A DNA stretch of 46,404 nucleotides, from contig QCDM01000010.1 of assembly GCA_003280895.1 (NCBI GenBank), positions 1 through 46,404 of the forward strand. The letters run 5' to 3'. The notes under the pieces are model-generated. The model ran no database searches. It was not told where the DNA came from and worked only from the letters and a program-made list of their open reading frames with translations. This document shows, piece by piece, positions 17,104 to 26,369 of this stretch. Positions within the stretch are counted from its first letter, which is position 1. Each line of letters starts with the position of its first letter. The stretch is from Prochlorococcus sp. AG-355-I20 (GTDB lineage Bacteria > Cyanobacteriota > Cyanobacteriia > PCC-6307 > Cyanobiaceae). Made by a program: the position numbers and the translations under genes.

Positions 17104-18543
17104 TTGGAAAAACGTTTAAGATTAGCGCCGAGTCCAACGGGTTTATTTCATATTGGGACGGCGCGAACTGCATTATTCAACTGGTTGTATGCACAAAAAA
17201 TTGGCGGGAAATTTCTTATCAGAATAGAAGATACAGATTTCCTTCGATCTAAATCTGAATATACAAAAAATATATTAGAGGGCTTGAAATGGCTTGGAAT
17301 TAAATGGGATGAAGAACCTATAAAGCAAAGTGATCGAATTTCGATTCATAAAAGTTACATCAAAAAGCTATTGACATGTGGAGCAGCATATAGGTGCTTT
17401 ACAACAGAAGATGAAATTTCTGAATTAAGAGAAGAGCAAAAAAAGAAAGGATTACCTCCAAAGCACGATAATAGGCACAGAAGTCTTTCAAAAGAAGAAA
17501 TAGAAACATTCATATCCCAAGGGAGAACTTCAGTAATAAGATTTAAAATTGATGAAAAAATTGAAATTAAATGGTTAGATCAGATAAGAGGCGAAATCAA
17601 ATGGCAAGGAAAGGATTTGGGTGGTGATTTAGTTTTGTCAAGAAGGGCAAAAGGATATGAGATTGGAGATCCTTTGTATAATCTTGCAGTTGTAGTTGAT
17701 GATAATTTCATGAATATTACTCATGTTGTCAGGGGTGAAGACCATATCTCTAACACTGCAAAACAAATATTGATTTATAAAGCATTAAATTTTAATTTGC
17801 CAACTTTCTCTCATACACCCTTAATACTAAATAGTAAAGGAAAAAAATTATCTAAAAGAGATTGTGTAACTTCAATAGACGAATTTAGAGATATGGGATA
17901 TTTACCTGAGGCTTTATCGAACTATATGGCCTTTTTAGGTTGGTCTCCAAAATCTGCAGACAGGGAAATACTTTCAGTTGAAGAGATATCTGAAATTTTT
18001 GAATTATCAGAAATAAATAAAGCTGGAGCCAAATTCAGTTGGGAAAAACTTAACTGGATTAATTCTCAATATATAAAAAATATGGAATTAATAAAGTTAA
18101 GTGAGATCATGAGGAAATATTGGGATCAAAATGGTTGGGTGCCGCCATCTCAAGAATGGGCTTATAAATTAGCAACTTTGCTAAGAGACTCTATGACTCT
18201 TTTGAAAGATTCAATTGATCAATCAAAACCATTTTTCTTAATACCTGTAATTCAAAAAGAAGGTCAAGATTTTCTGAGAAATAACGATAGCAAATTATCT
18301 CTAAAACTAATCTTAAATTACTTAATTGAGAAAAATACCATAAAAATAAATAGAGAGAAAGCCAAAGAAATAATTAACGAAATCTCAAAAATGCATAATA
18401 TTAAAAAAGGGATATTAATGAAATCACTAAGAGTAGCCTTTTTTGGATCTCTAAGTGGACCAGATTTAATTCAAAGTTGGGAGCTTTTCTCAGAGAGTAA
18501 AACTGACAGATCTCGGATTGAAAGATGTCTAGAATCAATCTAA
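17104..18543 (+). CDS. gltX: Glutamyl-tRNA synthetase
   Basis: 479-residue class I synthetase that attaches Glu to tRNA-Glu; the charged tRNA also feeds tetrapyrrole synthesis via glutamyl-tRNA reductase. The HIGH motif (HIG, residues 16-18, in [14 protein letters not shown]) and the KMSKS equivalent (KLSKR, 248-252) are both intact. The start is TTG ([13 protein letters not shown]), chosen because any earlier start in this frame lies inside tRNA-Asp. Length fits bacterial GluRS. In cyanobacteria the enzyme is typically non-discriminating and works with GatCAB; that is inferred here. The stop overlaps the convergent antiporter gene by 9 bases. Confidence 0.97.
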   Translation: MEKRLRLAPSPTGLFHIGTARTALFNWLYAQKIGGKFLIRIEDTDFLRSKSEYTKNILEGLKWLGIKWDEEPIKQSDRISIHKSYIKKLLTCGAAYRCFTTEDEISELREEQKKKGLPPKHDNRHRSLSKEEIETFISQGRTSVIRFKIDEKIEIKWLDQIRGEIKWQGKDLGGDLVLSRRAKGYEIGDPLYNLAVVVDDNFMNITHVVRGEDHISNTAKQILIYKALNFNLPTFSHTPLILNSKGKKLSKRDCVTSIDEFRDMGYLPEALSNYMAFLGWSPKSADREILSVEEISEIFELSEINKAGAKFSWEKLNWINSQYIKNMELIKLSEIMRKYWDQNGWVPPSQEWAYKLATLLRDSMTLLKDSIDQSKPFFLIPVIQKEGQDFLRNNDSKLSLKLILNYLIEKNTIKINREKAKEIINEISKMHNIKKGILMKSLRVAFFGSLSGPDLIQSWELFSESKTDRSRIERCLESI

Positions 18544-19740
18544 ATTATTTTTTTGGCCTAATTCAAGCCTATTTACCAAAGGTTTAGCTGAGAGCCCTTG
18601 GATTCCTACTGTCATTAATATAGTAAGAAAAACTAAACCTTGAAGACGGCCAGCCCCAAGGATACCAGCCTGCTCTAATCTGATAGAAAAAAGAGAAGCT
18701 ACCGCTGCAGTAACAATACCTCTTGGGGCTAACCAAGCTAAAAATACTTTTTCTTTTAAGTTCAGATCTTTCCCCATTGTCGCTATCCAAATAGAGATAG
18801 GGCGAACAATTAACATCAAAATAAAAACGCAAACAACCCCTCCCCAGCCAAGGGGACTTAATTCACCCCAAGAAACGTCAGCGGCCAAAAGAGGGAAAAG
18901 TACAGTGATTGCTAATTGAGCTAATTCACCTATTAGATTATCCAATCTCTCCTTATCTATAATTTCTCTTTTTCCTACAATAAAACCTGCCGCGACTGAA
19001 GCAGGCAAGCCTGATTCTGGTAAAAAATATTCGCAAATTCCATACACAAGGAAAATAAATCCAAGGGTAACTTGAAGCTCTATACCAAATGAGGCTTCAT
19101 TTTTTATTTTTTTTAAAATTTCTGATAGTAACCAACCTGCACTTAATCCGATTAAGACTCCTCCGCCTAATCTTTGCATTAATGCAATAAATACATCGTT
19201 AATCCCGCGTAGGTCCCCTAAAGTCAGTTCTAAAAGCAGTAATGCAAGTACTGCACCAATTGGTTCAAGCAACAACCCCTCAGCTTTCAAAACTTCCGAA
19301 AGAGGGGAAGCTAATTTTATTTGTTCTACTAATGGAGAGACAACTGTTGGTCCAGTAGCTAGAACGATAGCACTATATATTCCTGCAACTTGCCAAGAGA
19401 GGCCTGCCAGCCAATGAGCAATAAAAATTCCAGCTGATAATGAAATAAAGAGTCTTACCAATGAAATTTTCAAAACAGTATTTCTTATATTTCCCTCAGG
19501 CAGTTTTAAATTTAATCCCCCTTCAAATAGAACCAAACAGACTAAAAGCCCAACAATAGTTTCAAGCCCTTGCCCAAGATCTAAAGGCTCAACCAGTCCT
19601 AAACCTGATCTTCCTATGAATAATCCAGAAAGCAATAATATAACAACACTTGGGAATCCTGTAAAAGAAGAAAATAATCGAGCAAAAGCACCTGCAAATA
19701 CAGTTATTCCCCAAAGTAATCCAAGCCTTTCAGGCGTCAT
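18535..19740 (-). CDS. Na+/H+ antiporter, CPA family
   Basis: 401-residue membrane protein of about 12 helices in the cation:proton antiporter superfamily. Family blocks include LVLFEGGLNL, the acidic-motif region YSAIVLATGPTVVSPLV and the late LAWLAPRGIVTAAVASLFS typical of CPA1-type NhaP-like exchangers. The expected D or ND pair in the core helix appears replaced by TGPTV, so ion selectivity may differ from standard NhaP. It probably exports Na+ or K+ in exchange for protons across the plasma or thylakoid membrane. No regulator is adjacent. Confidence 0.87.
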   Translation of the reverse strand: MTPERLGLLWGITVFAGAFARLFSSFTGFPSVVILLLSGLFIGRSGLGLVEPLDLGQGLETIVGLLVCLVLFEGGLNLKLPEGNIRNTVLKISLVRLFISLSAGIFIAHWLAGLSWQVAGIYSAIVLATGPTVVSPLVEQIKLASPLSEVLKAEGLLLEPIGAVLALLLLELTLGDLRGINDVFIALMQRLGGGVLIGLSAGWLLSEILKKIKNEASFGIELQVTLGFIFLVYGICEYFLPESGLPASVAAGFIVGKREIIDKERLDNLIGELAQLAITVLFPLLAADVSWGELSPLGWGGVVCVFILMLIVRPISIWIATMGKDLNLKEKVFLAWLAPRGIVTAAVASLFSIRLEQAGILGAGRLQGLVFLTILMTVGIQGLSAKPLVNRLELGQKNNLD

Positions 19741-19901
19741 AAAAAATTATAAATAATAGAAATATTTATTATTTTGATTAAATCAATAATATTATCTGAA
19801 GTCCAATAAATACAATACTTTTTAATTTAATTAATCCGCTTAACAAAAACAATTTTTATTAAATCTTTAAAACTACTTTTAAAAAATTAATTTTATTTCT
19901 A

Positions 19902-20078
19902 TTAAGAAAATTGACTTACTAAAGCAATAATTATAAAAATAATTCCTATACCAACAGTTGCCATCCTTCCGTTCCATATTTCAGCTTGAGGGGTAAAACC
20001 TCTTTTCCACAAATTCAGTTCCTTTTTATCAACGAAGTTTTTTGTATCTTTAATATCGATTTTAGATTGTTTGTTCAT
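19902..20078 (-). CDS. High-light-inducible (Hli/Scp) chlorophyll-binding protein
   Basis: 58-residue protein that starts 5 bases after the tsaD stop on the same strand. The single hydrophobic helix carries the Hli/CAB chlorophyll-binding signature AEIWNGRMATVG, with E33, N36 and R38 as the expected ligand and salt-bridge residues, after a FTPQ lead. Hli proteins bind chlorophyll and carotenoids and protect photosystem assembly and repair under stress. The short charged N-terminus and the ATVGIGIIFIIIALV helix are typical. The gene is cotranscribed, by position, with tsaD, so it may be constitutive rather than strictly light-induced. Confidence 0.93.
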   Translation of the reverse strand: MNKQSKIDIKDTKNFVDKKELNLWKRGFTPQAEIWNGRMATVGIGIIFIIIALVSQFS

Positions 20079-20083
20079 TGAAG

Positions 20084-21154
20084 TTAGAAAGGAGGGTTTT
20101 CTTCATAAAGGGTATTTGCTTGTTCAATTGATAGTCTTCCTGCAACACCTAATTTAAGGGAACTTAAATGATTCTTAAATTTAATCCTGAACAAGGCTGC
20201 CGCTCCAATCATTGCCGCATTATCTGTACAAAGATTAAGAGGAGCTAAATGAACATTAATTGATTTTTTACTAGCTTCACTAATCATCATTTTTCTTAAT
20301 GTATTGTTAGCAGCCACTCCACCAACCACAACAACATTTTCCAAGCTATGATCTTCTGCGCATTTTATTGTTCTCTCTACCAAGACCTCTGCCACTACTC
20401 TCTCAAAACTTGCAGCAATATCAGGAATTGGGACTGTCTTCCCATCCAAATTTATTCTCTCAACTAATCTTAATACGGCAGTTTTTAGACCACTAAAAGA
20501 GAAATCATATTTAAGAAATCCCCCTTTTTTATCAGAAATCCTACATTTTGGTAAATTAAATTTCATTGGGTCTCCATTTTTAGCCACCTTTTCAATTGCC
20601 GGCCCTCCTGGATAACCAAGACCTAATAGTCTGCCAACTTTATCAAAGGCTTCTCCAGCAGCATCATCAAAACTTTTCCCAAGTCTTTGCATTCCCCTTC
20701 TATCATCCACCTTTATCAATTCAGTATGCCCACCGCTAACAAGTAATGTAAGAAAAGATTTCTTTGGATAGTTTTCTGAAAATAGAATTGAAGATAAATG
20801 CCCCTCCAAATGATGAATTCCCAAAAATGGTTTTTCATGTAACATACTAAGTGATCTTGCAGTTATAGAGCCAACTCGTAAACAACCAACTAATCCAGGA
20901 GCTACAGTTGATGCAATATAATCAACTTCCTGAATTTTTATTTTTGATTCTTCTAAAGCCTTATCTAAAACAAAAGGTAATAATTCTAAATGCTTTCTAG
21001 CTGCAAGTTCAGGCACCACTCCTCCCCATTTTGAATGATCTTCAATTTGAGAAGCAATTATATTTGAATGTATTCTGAAAGTATCACCAATATTAGAAAC
21101 TATTGAGACAGATGTCTCATCACAACTTGTTTCAATAGCTAAAACTTTATGCAT
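20084..21154 (-). CDS. tsaD: tRNA N6-threonylcarbamoyladenosine synthase subunit TsaD
   Basis: 356-residue ASKHA-fold protein that, with TsaB and TsaE, transfers threonylcarbamoyl to A37 of tRNAs reading ANN codons. The opening MHKVLAIETSCDETSVSIV is the family start, the metal-binding HLEGH lies at residues 115-119, and later blocks VSGGHTEL, FDKVGRLLGLGYPGGP and VVVGGVAANNTLR are intact. Length is normal (about 340-360). It is divergent from psaF, 74 bases from its start codon, and is followed after 5 bases by the Hli gene. Confidence 0.98.
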   Translation of the reverse strand: MHKVLAIETSCDETSVSIVSNIGDTFRIHSNIIASQIEDHSKWGGVVPELAARKHLELLPFVLDKALEESKIKIQEVDYIASTVAPGLVGCLRVGSITARSLSMLHEKPFLGIHHLEGHLSSILFSENYPKKSFLTLLVSGGHTELIKVDDRRGMQRLGKSFDDAAGEAFDKVGRLLGLGYPGGPAIEKVAKNGDPMKFNLPKCRISDKKGGFLKYDFSFSGLKTAVLRLVERINLDGKTVPIPDIAASFERVVAEVLVERTIKCAEDHSLENVVVVGGVAANNTLRKMMISEASKKSINVHLAPLNLCTDNAAMIGAAALFRIKFKNHLSSLKLGVAGRLSIEQANTLYEENPPF

Positions 21155-21228
21155 TTTTGATTCAACTTGTTCTATTTTAATATTAATTTCTTACTTAACA
21201 CACTATAAGGAATTAAAGATTGCAACTT

Positions 21229-21783
21229 ATGAAATTCTTTTTTTCAATCGTAACCTCAGTTTTTCTGTTCCTCGGAATTACTCCAATTGCTCTAGCAGCA
21301 AATGGGCCTGCCTTAAACGCAGATAGAGCTAGCACAGAATATACTGCTTCAGCCCTCACAAAATGCTCTGAAAATCCTAAATTCATTGAGAGAGCAAATT
21401 CTGCAACTACTCAAAAAGACATCGCAAGATTTGAAAGATACGGAAAAGCATCATGCGGAGATGATGGTCTTCCACATTTAATAATTGGACCTCCTCTTGA
21501 GCCATGGGGAGCCCTTTTAAATAGAGGTCATGAAGGAGACTTACTTATTCCAGGAGTATTGTTCATTTACATTGCTGGAATTATAGGTTGGTCAGGAAGA
21601 GAGTATTTGATTGAATCAAAAAAGACTAAGAATCCTGCAGATCTTGAGATCATTATTGATCTAGAATTAGCCAGAAAATGTCTTATAAAAGGAGCGCAAT
21701 GGCCACTTCTTGCTAATAAACAAGGTAGAAATGGAGATTTAAGAGAGAAAGATAACAACATTACACTTAATGGTCCTCGCTAA
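21229..21783 (+). CDS. psaF: Photosystem I reaction center subunit III (PsaF)
   Basis: 184-residue photosystem I subunit with a lumenal domain, which in many organisms helps docking of plastocyanin or cytochrome c6. The N-terminus is a signal peptide (MKFFFSIVTSVFLFLG...PIALAA), the lumenal part has two Cys (CSENP and SCGDDG), and a membrane helix follows near LLIPGVLFIYIAGIIGW. The ATG at 21229 is preferred over an in-frame TTG three codons upstream because MKFFFS gives a standard signal peptide. A TATAAG box at 21204-21209 may be the -10. psaJ follows after 28 bases. Confidence 0.97.
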   Translation: MKFFFSIVTSVFLFLGITPIALAANGPALNADRASTEYTASALTKCSENPKFIERANSATTQKDIARFERYGKASCGDDGLPHLIIGPPLEPWGALLNRGHEGDLLIPGVLFIYIAGIIGWSGREYLIESKKTKNPADLEIIIDLELARKCLIKGAQWPLLANKQGRNGDLREKDNNITLNGPR

Positions 21784-21811
21784 ACGCTTTTAAAAAACTT
21801 TCATAAAAAAA

Positions 21812-21946
21812 ATGTTCAAAATTCTAAACACAAAATTTGTCAGATCTGCTCCAGTGGTGGCGGCAATTTGGCTAAGCCTAACAGCCGGAATAATTATTGA
21901 ATTTAATAGATTTTTCCCAGATTTATTATTCCATCCAATGAGCTGA
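21812..21946 (+). CDS. psaJ: Photosystem I subunit IX (PsaJ)
   Basis: 44-residue single-helix photosystem I subunit ([20 protein letters not shown]...). The family blocks are visible: a polar N-terminus, [18 protein letters not shown] spanning the membrane (the Glu ending the helix is typical), and [13 protein letters not shown] at the end. PsaJ binds chlorophyll and stabilises PsaF. It follows psaF in the usual cyanobacterial psaFJ order and is followed closely by a strong hairpin terminator. Confidence 0.97.
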   Translation: MFKILNTKFVRSAPVVAAIWLSLTAGIIIEFNRFFPDLLFHPMS

Positions 21947-21955
21947 TAAAGAGAA

Positions 21956-21991
21956 AATAATCAAGTTTTTATTAACTTGATTATTTTTTTT
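21956..21991 (+). terminator. Rho-independent terminator of psaFJ
   Basis: A perfect 12-base inverted repeat, AATAATCAAGTT (21956-21967) with AACTTGATTATT (21974-21985), with a 6-base loop and a run of T up to 21991. It begins 10 bases after the psaJ stop and overlaps the end of the convergent gmk gene, so it may shape the gmk 3' end too. Confidence 0.85.
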
Positions 21992-22515
21992 GCTGTTTCA
22001 TCAACATTGTGATTTGTTAATGCGAAATCAAATTGATTTGATACTGAAATCTCATAACTAGCCCTTGAGAGTCTTTTTTTAATTGCCTCTTCTTTCTCTG
22101 TACCTCTATTTCTTATTCTTCTCTCCAACTCTTCTTTATCCGGAGGAAGTAAAAATATAGAGAGTGAATTTGGAAACTTATTTTTTATTTGCCTTGCACC
22201 TTCTACTTCAATTTCAAGAAGTACAGTAAATCCCTTTTTTATTTTCTCATTAACAGAAGATAATGGTGTTCCATAGTAATTTCCAGCGAATTGAGCCCAT
22301 TCGAGGAAAAGGTTTTGTTCAATCATTTCTTTAAACTTTTCTTGATTTAAAAAGTAGTAATTTTCTCCATCCTTCTCACCCTCTCTAGGTTCTCTAGTCG
22401 TTGCAGATATTGAAAGCCAAAATTTTTTTTCTTTACCTAATATTTGTTTAACAACTGTTCCTTTACCCACGCCGCTTGGTCCAGTAAGGATAATAAGTTT
22501 TTTTTGATTTTTCAT
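21961..22515 (-). CDS. gmk: Guanylate kinase
   Basis: 184-residue P-loop kinase that phosphorylates GMP to GDP. The P-loop TGPSGVGKGT lies near residues 10-19, with ISATTREPREGEKDGENY and FLEWAQFAGNYYGTP as GMP-binding blocks. The ATG giving MKNQKKLIILTGPSG is chosen; a longer in-frame opening adds a hydrophobic Phe/Cys-rich leader that is not part of this cytoplasmic family. The last codons lie within the psaFJ terminator hairpin. It is divergent from the NFACT gene. Confidence 0.97.
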   Translation of the reverse strand: MKNQKKLIILTGPSGVGKGTVVKQILGKEKKFWLSISATTREPREGEKDGENYYFLNQEKFKEMIEQNLFLEWAQFAGNYYGTPLSSVNEKIKKGFTVLLEIEVEGARQIKNKFPNSLSIFLLPPDKEELERRIRNRGTEKEEAIKKRLSRASYEISVSNQFDFALTNHNVDETAKKIIKLIKT

Positions 22516-22589
22516 ATTAAATTTTTTACAGTAAAATAAACATCTTGTGAATTTAAAAAAGAATAATGCAAAAAGGTGTTCCACAGATA

Positions 22590-24290
22590 ATGGATATTAC
22601 ATCTATTAGATCTGTCTTGCATTATTTAACAAAAAACATCCTACCTACAAAGTTTGAAACTGCTCAACAACCAGAGCCCAATACAATTCAATTATGTTTC
22701 AGAGGAGTTGATTCTCAAACATGGTTAGAAGTTTCATGGAATGGAGACTCTCCTAGAATACTAAAGATAAATAAGCCAGAAAAGATTGGGAGAGAAAGCA
22801 CACTTTCTAAACAAATAAGATACGGATTAAAGTATATGGCTTTAATTTCGATTGATCAAGATGATTTCGAGAGAGTTATAAAATTTAGTTTTGCAAAAAA
22901 ACCTGGAGATGAAATTAATAAGTATTTAATTTTTGAATTAATGGGAAAACATAGTAATATTTTTTATTTGGATAATAAAAATAAAATAATTTCAGTTGGC
23001 AAACAAATTAAATCAAGTCAATCAAGTTTTAGAACAATTTCAACAGGATCAATTTATTCTGGCCCTCCAGCCAATCTCAAAAAACAACCTAGTGAAGATG
23101 AGTCTTTCCAATCATGGAAAGACTCAATTTCAATAGTGCCTGAGTCTTTGAAATACTGTTTAATAAATACCTATCAAGGAGTAAGCCCTATCCTCACAAA
23201 ACAATTAGAGGTTGTTAGCAAAACTATCAATTCGGAAATAATGGAAAAAAATATCGATTTCATAAGCGATTCGGACTTAAAGGAGATATTTAAAAATTGG
23301 AAGATTTGGATAAATAGGTTTAAAAATAATGAGTTTAACTTTTCCGTATTTAATAAAGATTTTTATTGCGTTTGGTTTTTTGATAAAGAAATTAATTGCG
23401 AAAATAAAATAGATTTATGCGCCAGTTTAGAGAATTATTATGATTATTATCTGAAACAAAAAAAACTTGAATTATTGGAAAAGAAAATTGAAGGGATAAT
23501 TTTTAAACAGACCAATACCGAGAAAAAGAATTTAAATATTCAATATGATCTTCTAACAAAATCAGAGGACTACGAGTTATATAAAGAAAAAGCTGACAAT
23601 ATATTCACTTCAAATGAAATTACAAAACGAGATATTATTAAAGGACAAAAACTATATAAAAAGTCAAAAAAACTTAAGAGATCTAGAGAATTGATAAAAG
23701 AAAGATTAAGTATTTACAAAACAAATATTGAAAGATTAGAAGAATTCAGAACTCTTTTAGAAAATTTAAATTCTTTAAATCATGAAAAACTTTTTATGAG
23801 AATCAAACTATTAGAAGAAATTATGGAAGAAATTTGTAACGAGTTTAATATCAATATCAAGAGGCAAAGAGAAAATCAGAAAAGTACATATGAGATACAA
23901 TCTTTACCAATTCAAGTTGACACTCCCACAGGATTGAAGCTACAGGTAGGGAGAAATATGAGGCAAAATGACTTAATAAGCTTTAAGTTTTCAAAAAAAG
24001 GCGATTTATGGTTTCATGCACAGGAATCACCTGGCAGCCATGTAGTTTTAAAGTCTTCATCTCAAGAAGCATCTGAACTGGATCTTCAAATAGCTGCAGA
24101 TTTAGCTGCTTTATTTAGTAAGGCAAAAAGAAACATTAAAGTACCAATTAATTTAGTAAAAATTAAAGACTTACAAAAAATCAAAAAAGGAGGACCGGGT
24201 TGCGTTTCCTTTAAAAATGGAGAAATTATTTGGGGAAATCCTACAAGAGGAGAAGATTACATTAAAAAAAATCTTAAAACAGTAATTTAG
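22590..24290 (+). CDS. NFACT family protein (RqcH/Rqc2 homolog)
   Basis: 566-residue protein with an NFACT-N region at the N-terminus, a long charged coiled-coil stretch (about residues 290-430), and an NFACT-R (DUF814) domain with FSKKGDLWFHAQESPGSHVVL. Bacterial RqcH binds obstructed 50S subunits and adds alanine tails to stalled nascent chains for degradation; older annotations call such proteins fibronectin-binding. The start MDITSIRSVL is chosen because it aligns with the D-x-T-S-L opening of relatives; an ATG 24 bases upstream is possible. It is divergent from gmk. Confidence 0.9.
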   Translation: MDITSIRSVLHYLTKNILPTKFETAQQPEPNTIQLCFRGVDSQTWLEVSWNGDSPRILKINKPEKIGRESTLSKQIRYGLKYMALISIDQDDFERVIKFSFAKKPGDEINKYLIFELMGKHSNIFYLDNKNKIISVGKQIKSSQSSFRTISTGSIYSGPPANLKKQPSEDESFQSWKDSISIVPESLKYCLINTYQGVSPILTKQLEVVSKTINSEIMEKNIDFISDSDLKEIFKNWKIWINRFKNNEFNFSVFNKDFYCVWFFDKEINCENKIDLCASLENYYDYYLKQKKLELLEKKIEGIIFKQTNTEKKNLNIQYDLLTKSEDYELYKEKADNIFTSNEITKRDIIKGQKLYKKSKKLKRSRELIKERLSIYKTNIERLEEFRTLLENLNSLNHEKLFMRIKLLEEIMEEICNEFNINIKRQRENQKSTYEIQSLPIQVDTPTGLKLQVGRNMRQNDLISFKFSKKGDLWFHAQESPGSHVVLKSSSQEASELDLQIAADLAALFSKAKRNIKVPINLVKIKDLQKIKKGGPGCVSFKNGEIIWGNPTRGEDYIKKNLKTVI

Positions 24291-24319
24291 TTTATAATAA
24301 AAAAAATTTTTAAATCTAA

Positions 24320-24571
24320 ATGTTTGATTTTCTTTTGGGTACTCATGAATTTTTAGGAAATCATAGTTTTCCAGAATTTATTGTTGGATATCTATTTGGT
24401 GCTGCATTAATAATTGGAGCCCCTACTGTTTTCTTGCTACTTGCATTCGTAAGCGCTTTAATGAAAACAAATGGGAAAATGGGTGGATATAGAGAATATG
24501 AAACTTATGGTGAATCATCCCTAAATGATGCACCTCCTTTCTTATTACCAGATCCCACTAACCCTAAATAA
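24320..24571 (+). CDS. Small conserved membrane protein, unknown function
   Basis: 83-residue protein with a single strong hydrophobic segment (about residues 22-47, VGYLFGAALIIGAPTVFLLLAFVSAL) and a soluble C-terminus ending in GESSLNDAPPFLLPDPTNPK. The Gly/Pro-rich helix and the conserved-looking NDAPP tail suggest a thylakoid or plasma-membrane accessory protein, but no family name comes to mind. It follows the NFACT gene by 29 bases and precedes tatC by 88, all in one direction. Confidence 0.75.
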   Translation: MFDFLLGTHEFLGNHSFPEFIVGYLFGAALIIGAPTVFLLLAFVSALMKTNGKMGGYREYETYGESSLNDAPPFLLPDPTNPK

Positions 24572-24659
24572 GCAAATAATTAAGTTTATCGAAAAATCAA
24601 TTAGACATTGACGATAATAATTTTAAACTTTTTTCTTACAAAATCTTTATCAAATAATA

Positions 24660-25418
24660 ATGAGAGTTATAGGTCAAAGTGAAAATAAATTATCAGATTC
24701 GATGACTTTTAGTGATCATTTAGAGGAGCTTCGTCAAAGGATACTAAACTCAATTTACTCAATACTTATTTCAATATTCTTTAGTTTTCTTATTATAAAG
24801 CCATTAATATCTTTTTTAGAAATCCCAGCTGGTGATATTCATTTACTACAACTTGCTCCAGGAGAGTTTTTATTTGTCGCTATTAAAGTTGCAGGTTACA
24901 GCGGGTTGATAGTTTCTATACCTTATATTTTTTATCAAATAATATTATTCATTTCTCCTGGTTTAACAAAACAAGAAAAAAGCCTTATCTTACCCGCAGT
25001 TTTTGGTTCAGGTCTTCTGTTTTTTTTAGGATTAATTTTTTCATGGTGGATATTAGTCCCTTCAGCAATAAATTTCTTTATTAGTTTCGGTGCTGACATT
25101 GTTGAGCCAACTTGGTCTATAGAAAGATATTTTGATTTTGTTCTATTATTGATGTCCAGCACTGCAATCGCTTTTCAATTACCAGTATTACAGTTTATTC
25201 TTGGTTCTCTTGGAATAATTACAACAGAAAAAATGATTTCGAATTGGAAGATAGTTGTGATTTCCTCTGCAATATTATCTGCAGTTATTACCCCTTCAAC
25301 TGACCCATTGACTATGTCATTGCTATCTGTATCGATTGTGTTTTTATTTTTTGTGGGTACTGGATTAACTTACTTATCAGAAAATCTTAAGTCAAAAACT
25401 CTTTCATCTTCTCATTAA
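24660..25418 (+). CDS. tatC: Twin-arginine translocase subunit TatC
   Basis: 252-residue six-helix membrane protein that recognises twin-arginine signals and exports folded proteins. The opening HLEELRQRILNSIY is the family's first block, followed by APGEFLFVAIKVAGYSG and LTKQEKSL, then FQLPVLQFILGSLGII and a final VITPSTDPLTMSLL. Length is normal. Its last 32 bases overlap the convergent DUF3067 gene, and the Rieske protein, a probable Tat substrate, lies just beyond. Confidence 0.97.
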   Translation: MRVIGQSENKLSDSMTFSDHLEELRQRILNSIYSILISIFFSFLIIKPLISFLEIPAGDIHLLQLAPGEFLFVAIKVAGYSGLIVSIPYIFYQIILFISPGLTKQEKSLILPAVFGSGLLFFLGLIFSWWILVPSAINFFISFGADIVEPTWSIERYFDFVLLLMSSTAIAFQLPVLQFILGSLGIITTEKMISNWKIVVISSAILSAVITPSTDPLTMSLLSVSIVFLFFVGTGLTYLSENLKSKTLSSSH

Positions 25419-25704
25419 GATCTAATTGCAAGCTCACAGCTCTACCTAACCTAGGCTTAGCATTGATTTTCTTTAGCCATTCCCTTACTTCTTCTGAATA
25501 TCCACATCTATTTAAAATCTCGATTTTATCAGCTATCGATTTTTTATATTCATCTTCGCTTAAAGGGAATGATTCCTGTCCAAGAAATCCCCACATCATT
25601 TGAAAATACACGAATTTTCCTCTTCTAAAGAGTCTAAAATCATATTTTTTTCCCCAGCGATGAATCAAATAATGTATAACTTCATCTACTAGCAATGGGT
25701 TCAT
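25387..25704 (-). CDS. DUF3067 family protein
   Basis: 105-residue soluble protein. The blocks DEVIHYLIHRWGKKYDFRLFRRGKFVYFQMMW, with GFLGQESFPLSEDEY following, identify the cyanobacterial/plastid DUF3067 family. The rest is helical, ending in RLGRAVSLQLDLNEK. No catalytic residues are evident. It sits between tatC and petC; the 3' end overlaps tatC by 32 bases and the 5' end faces petC divergently. A role in electron-transport-complex biogenesis would fit the setting but is only inferred. Confidence 0.85.
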   Translation of the reverse strand: MNPLLVDEVIHYLIHRWGKKYDFRLFRRGKFVYFQMMWGFLGQESFPLSEDEYKKSIADKIEILNRCGYSEEVREWLKKINAKPRLGRAVSLQLDLNEKMKEFLT

Positions 25705-25827
25705 TTAAATCAATTAATTAAGACTTCCTAAACTTTTACTTTAAATTATTAAAAGTCCTATCTATTTGCAACAGAAATTGAACAATTTGATCCATAATAA
25801 CTAATAAATAACAGAACCAAGTAGCGA

Positions 25828-26364
25828 ATGACTCAATTAAGTTCCAATGATGTCCCTTCTATGGGTCGAAGGCAATTTATGAATCTTCTTACATTTGGTA
25901 CTGCAACTGGTGTAGCTTTAGGAGCCCTTTACCCTGTAGCGAATTATTTCATGCCTTTAAGAGCAGGCGGAGGTGGAGGTGGAACTTCTGCTAAAGATGA
26001 ATTAGGGAATCCAATAACTAAGACAGGTTGGTTAGCTACCCATCAAGCAGGAGACAGAAGTCTTGTTCAGGGTCTAAAGGGAGATCCAACTTATTTAATA
26101 GTTAATGAAGGTGGGGAAATAGGAGAATTTGGTTTAAATGCAATTTGTACTCATTTAGGTTGTGTTGTCCCATGGGATAGTGGTGCTAATAAATTCATAT
26201 GTCCTTGTCATGGCAGTCAGTACGATACAACAGGGAAGGTAGTAAGAGGTCCTGCCCCTTTATCTTTAGCTCTAGCTCATGTCGATATTGAAGATGATGC
26301 TGTACTCGTCAAACAATGGTCAGAAACTGACTTTAGAACTAATGAAAATCCATGGTGGGCTTAA
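25828..26364 (+). CDS. petC: Rieske iron-sulfur protein of cytochrome b6f
   Basis: 178-residue 2Fe-2S subunit of cytochrome b6f that takes electrons from plastoquinol. The cluster-binding boxes are C107-T-H109-L-G-C112 and C125-P-C127-H128, with the usual disulfide pair. An N-terminal anchor helix follows a twin-arginine motif (R14-R15 in [10 protein letters not shown]), consistent with Tat-dependent insertion, and a Gly-rich hinge (AGGGGGGTS) precedes the soluble domain. petA begins right after, in the standard petCA arrangement. Confidence 0.98.
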   Translation: MTQLSSNDVPSMGRRQFMNLLTFGTATGVALGALYPVANYFMPLRAGGGGGGTSAKDELGNPITKTGWLATHQAGDRSLVQGLKGDPTYLIVNEGGEIGEFGLNAICTHLGCVVPWDSGANKFICPCHGSQYDTTGKVVRGPAPLSLALAHVDIEDDAVLVKQWSETDFRTNENPWWA

Positions 26365-26369
26365 AAAAA

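Noticed and set aside
22516..22584. Extended Gmk start with a Phe/Cys-rich leader
   Set aside because: The leader has no place in this cytoplasmic enzyme family; MKNQKKLIILTG is the usual beginning.
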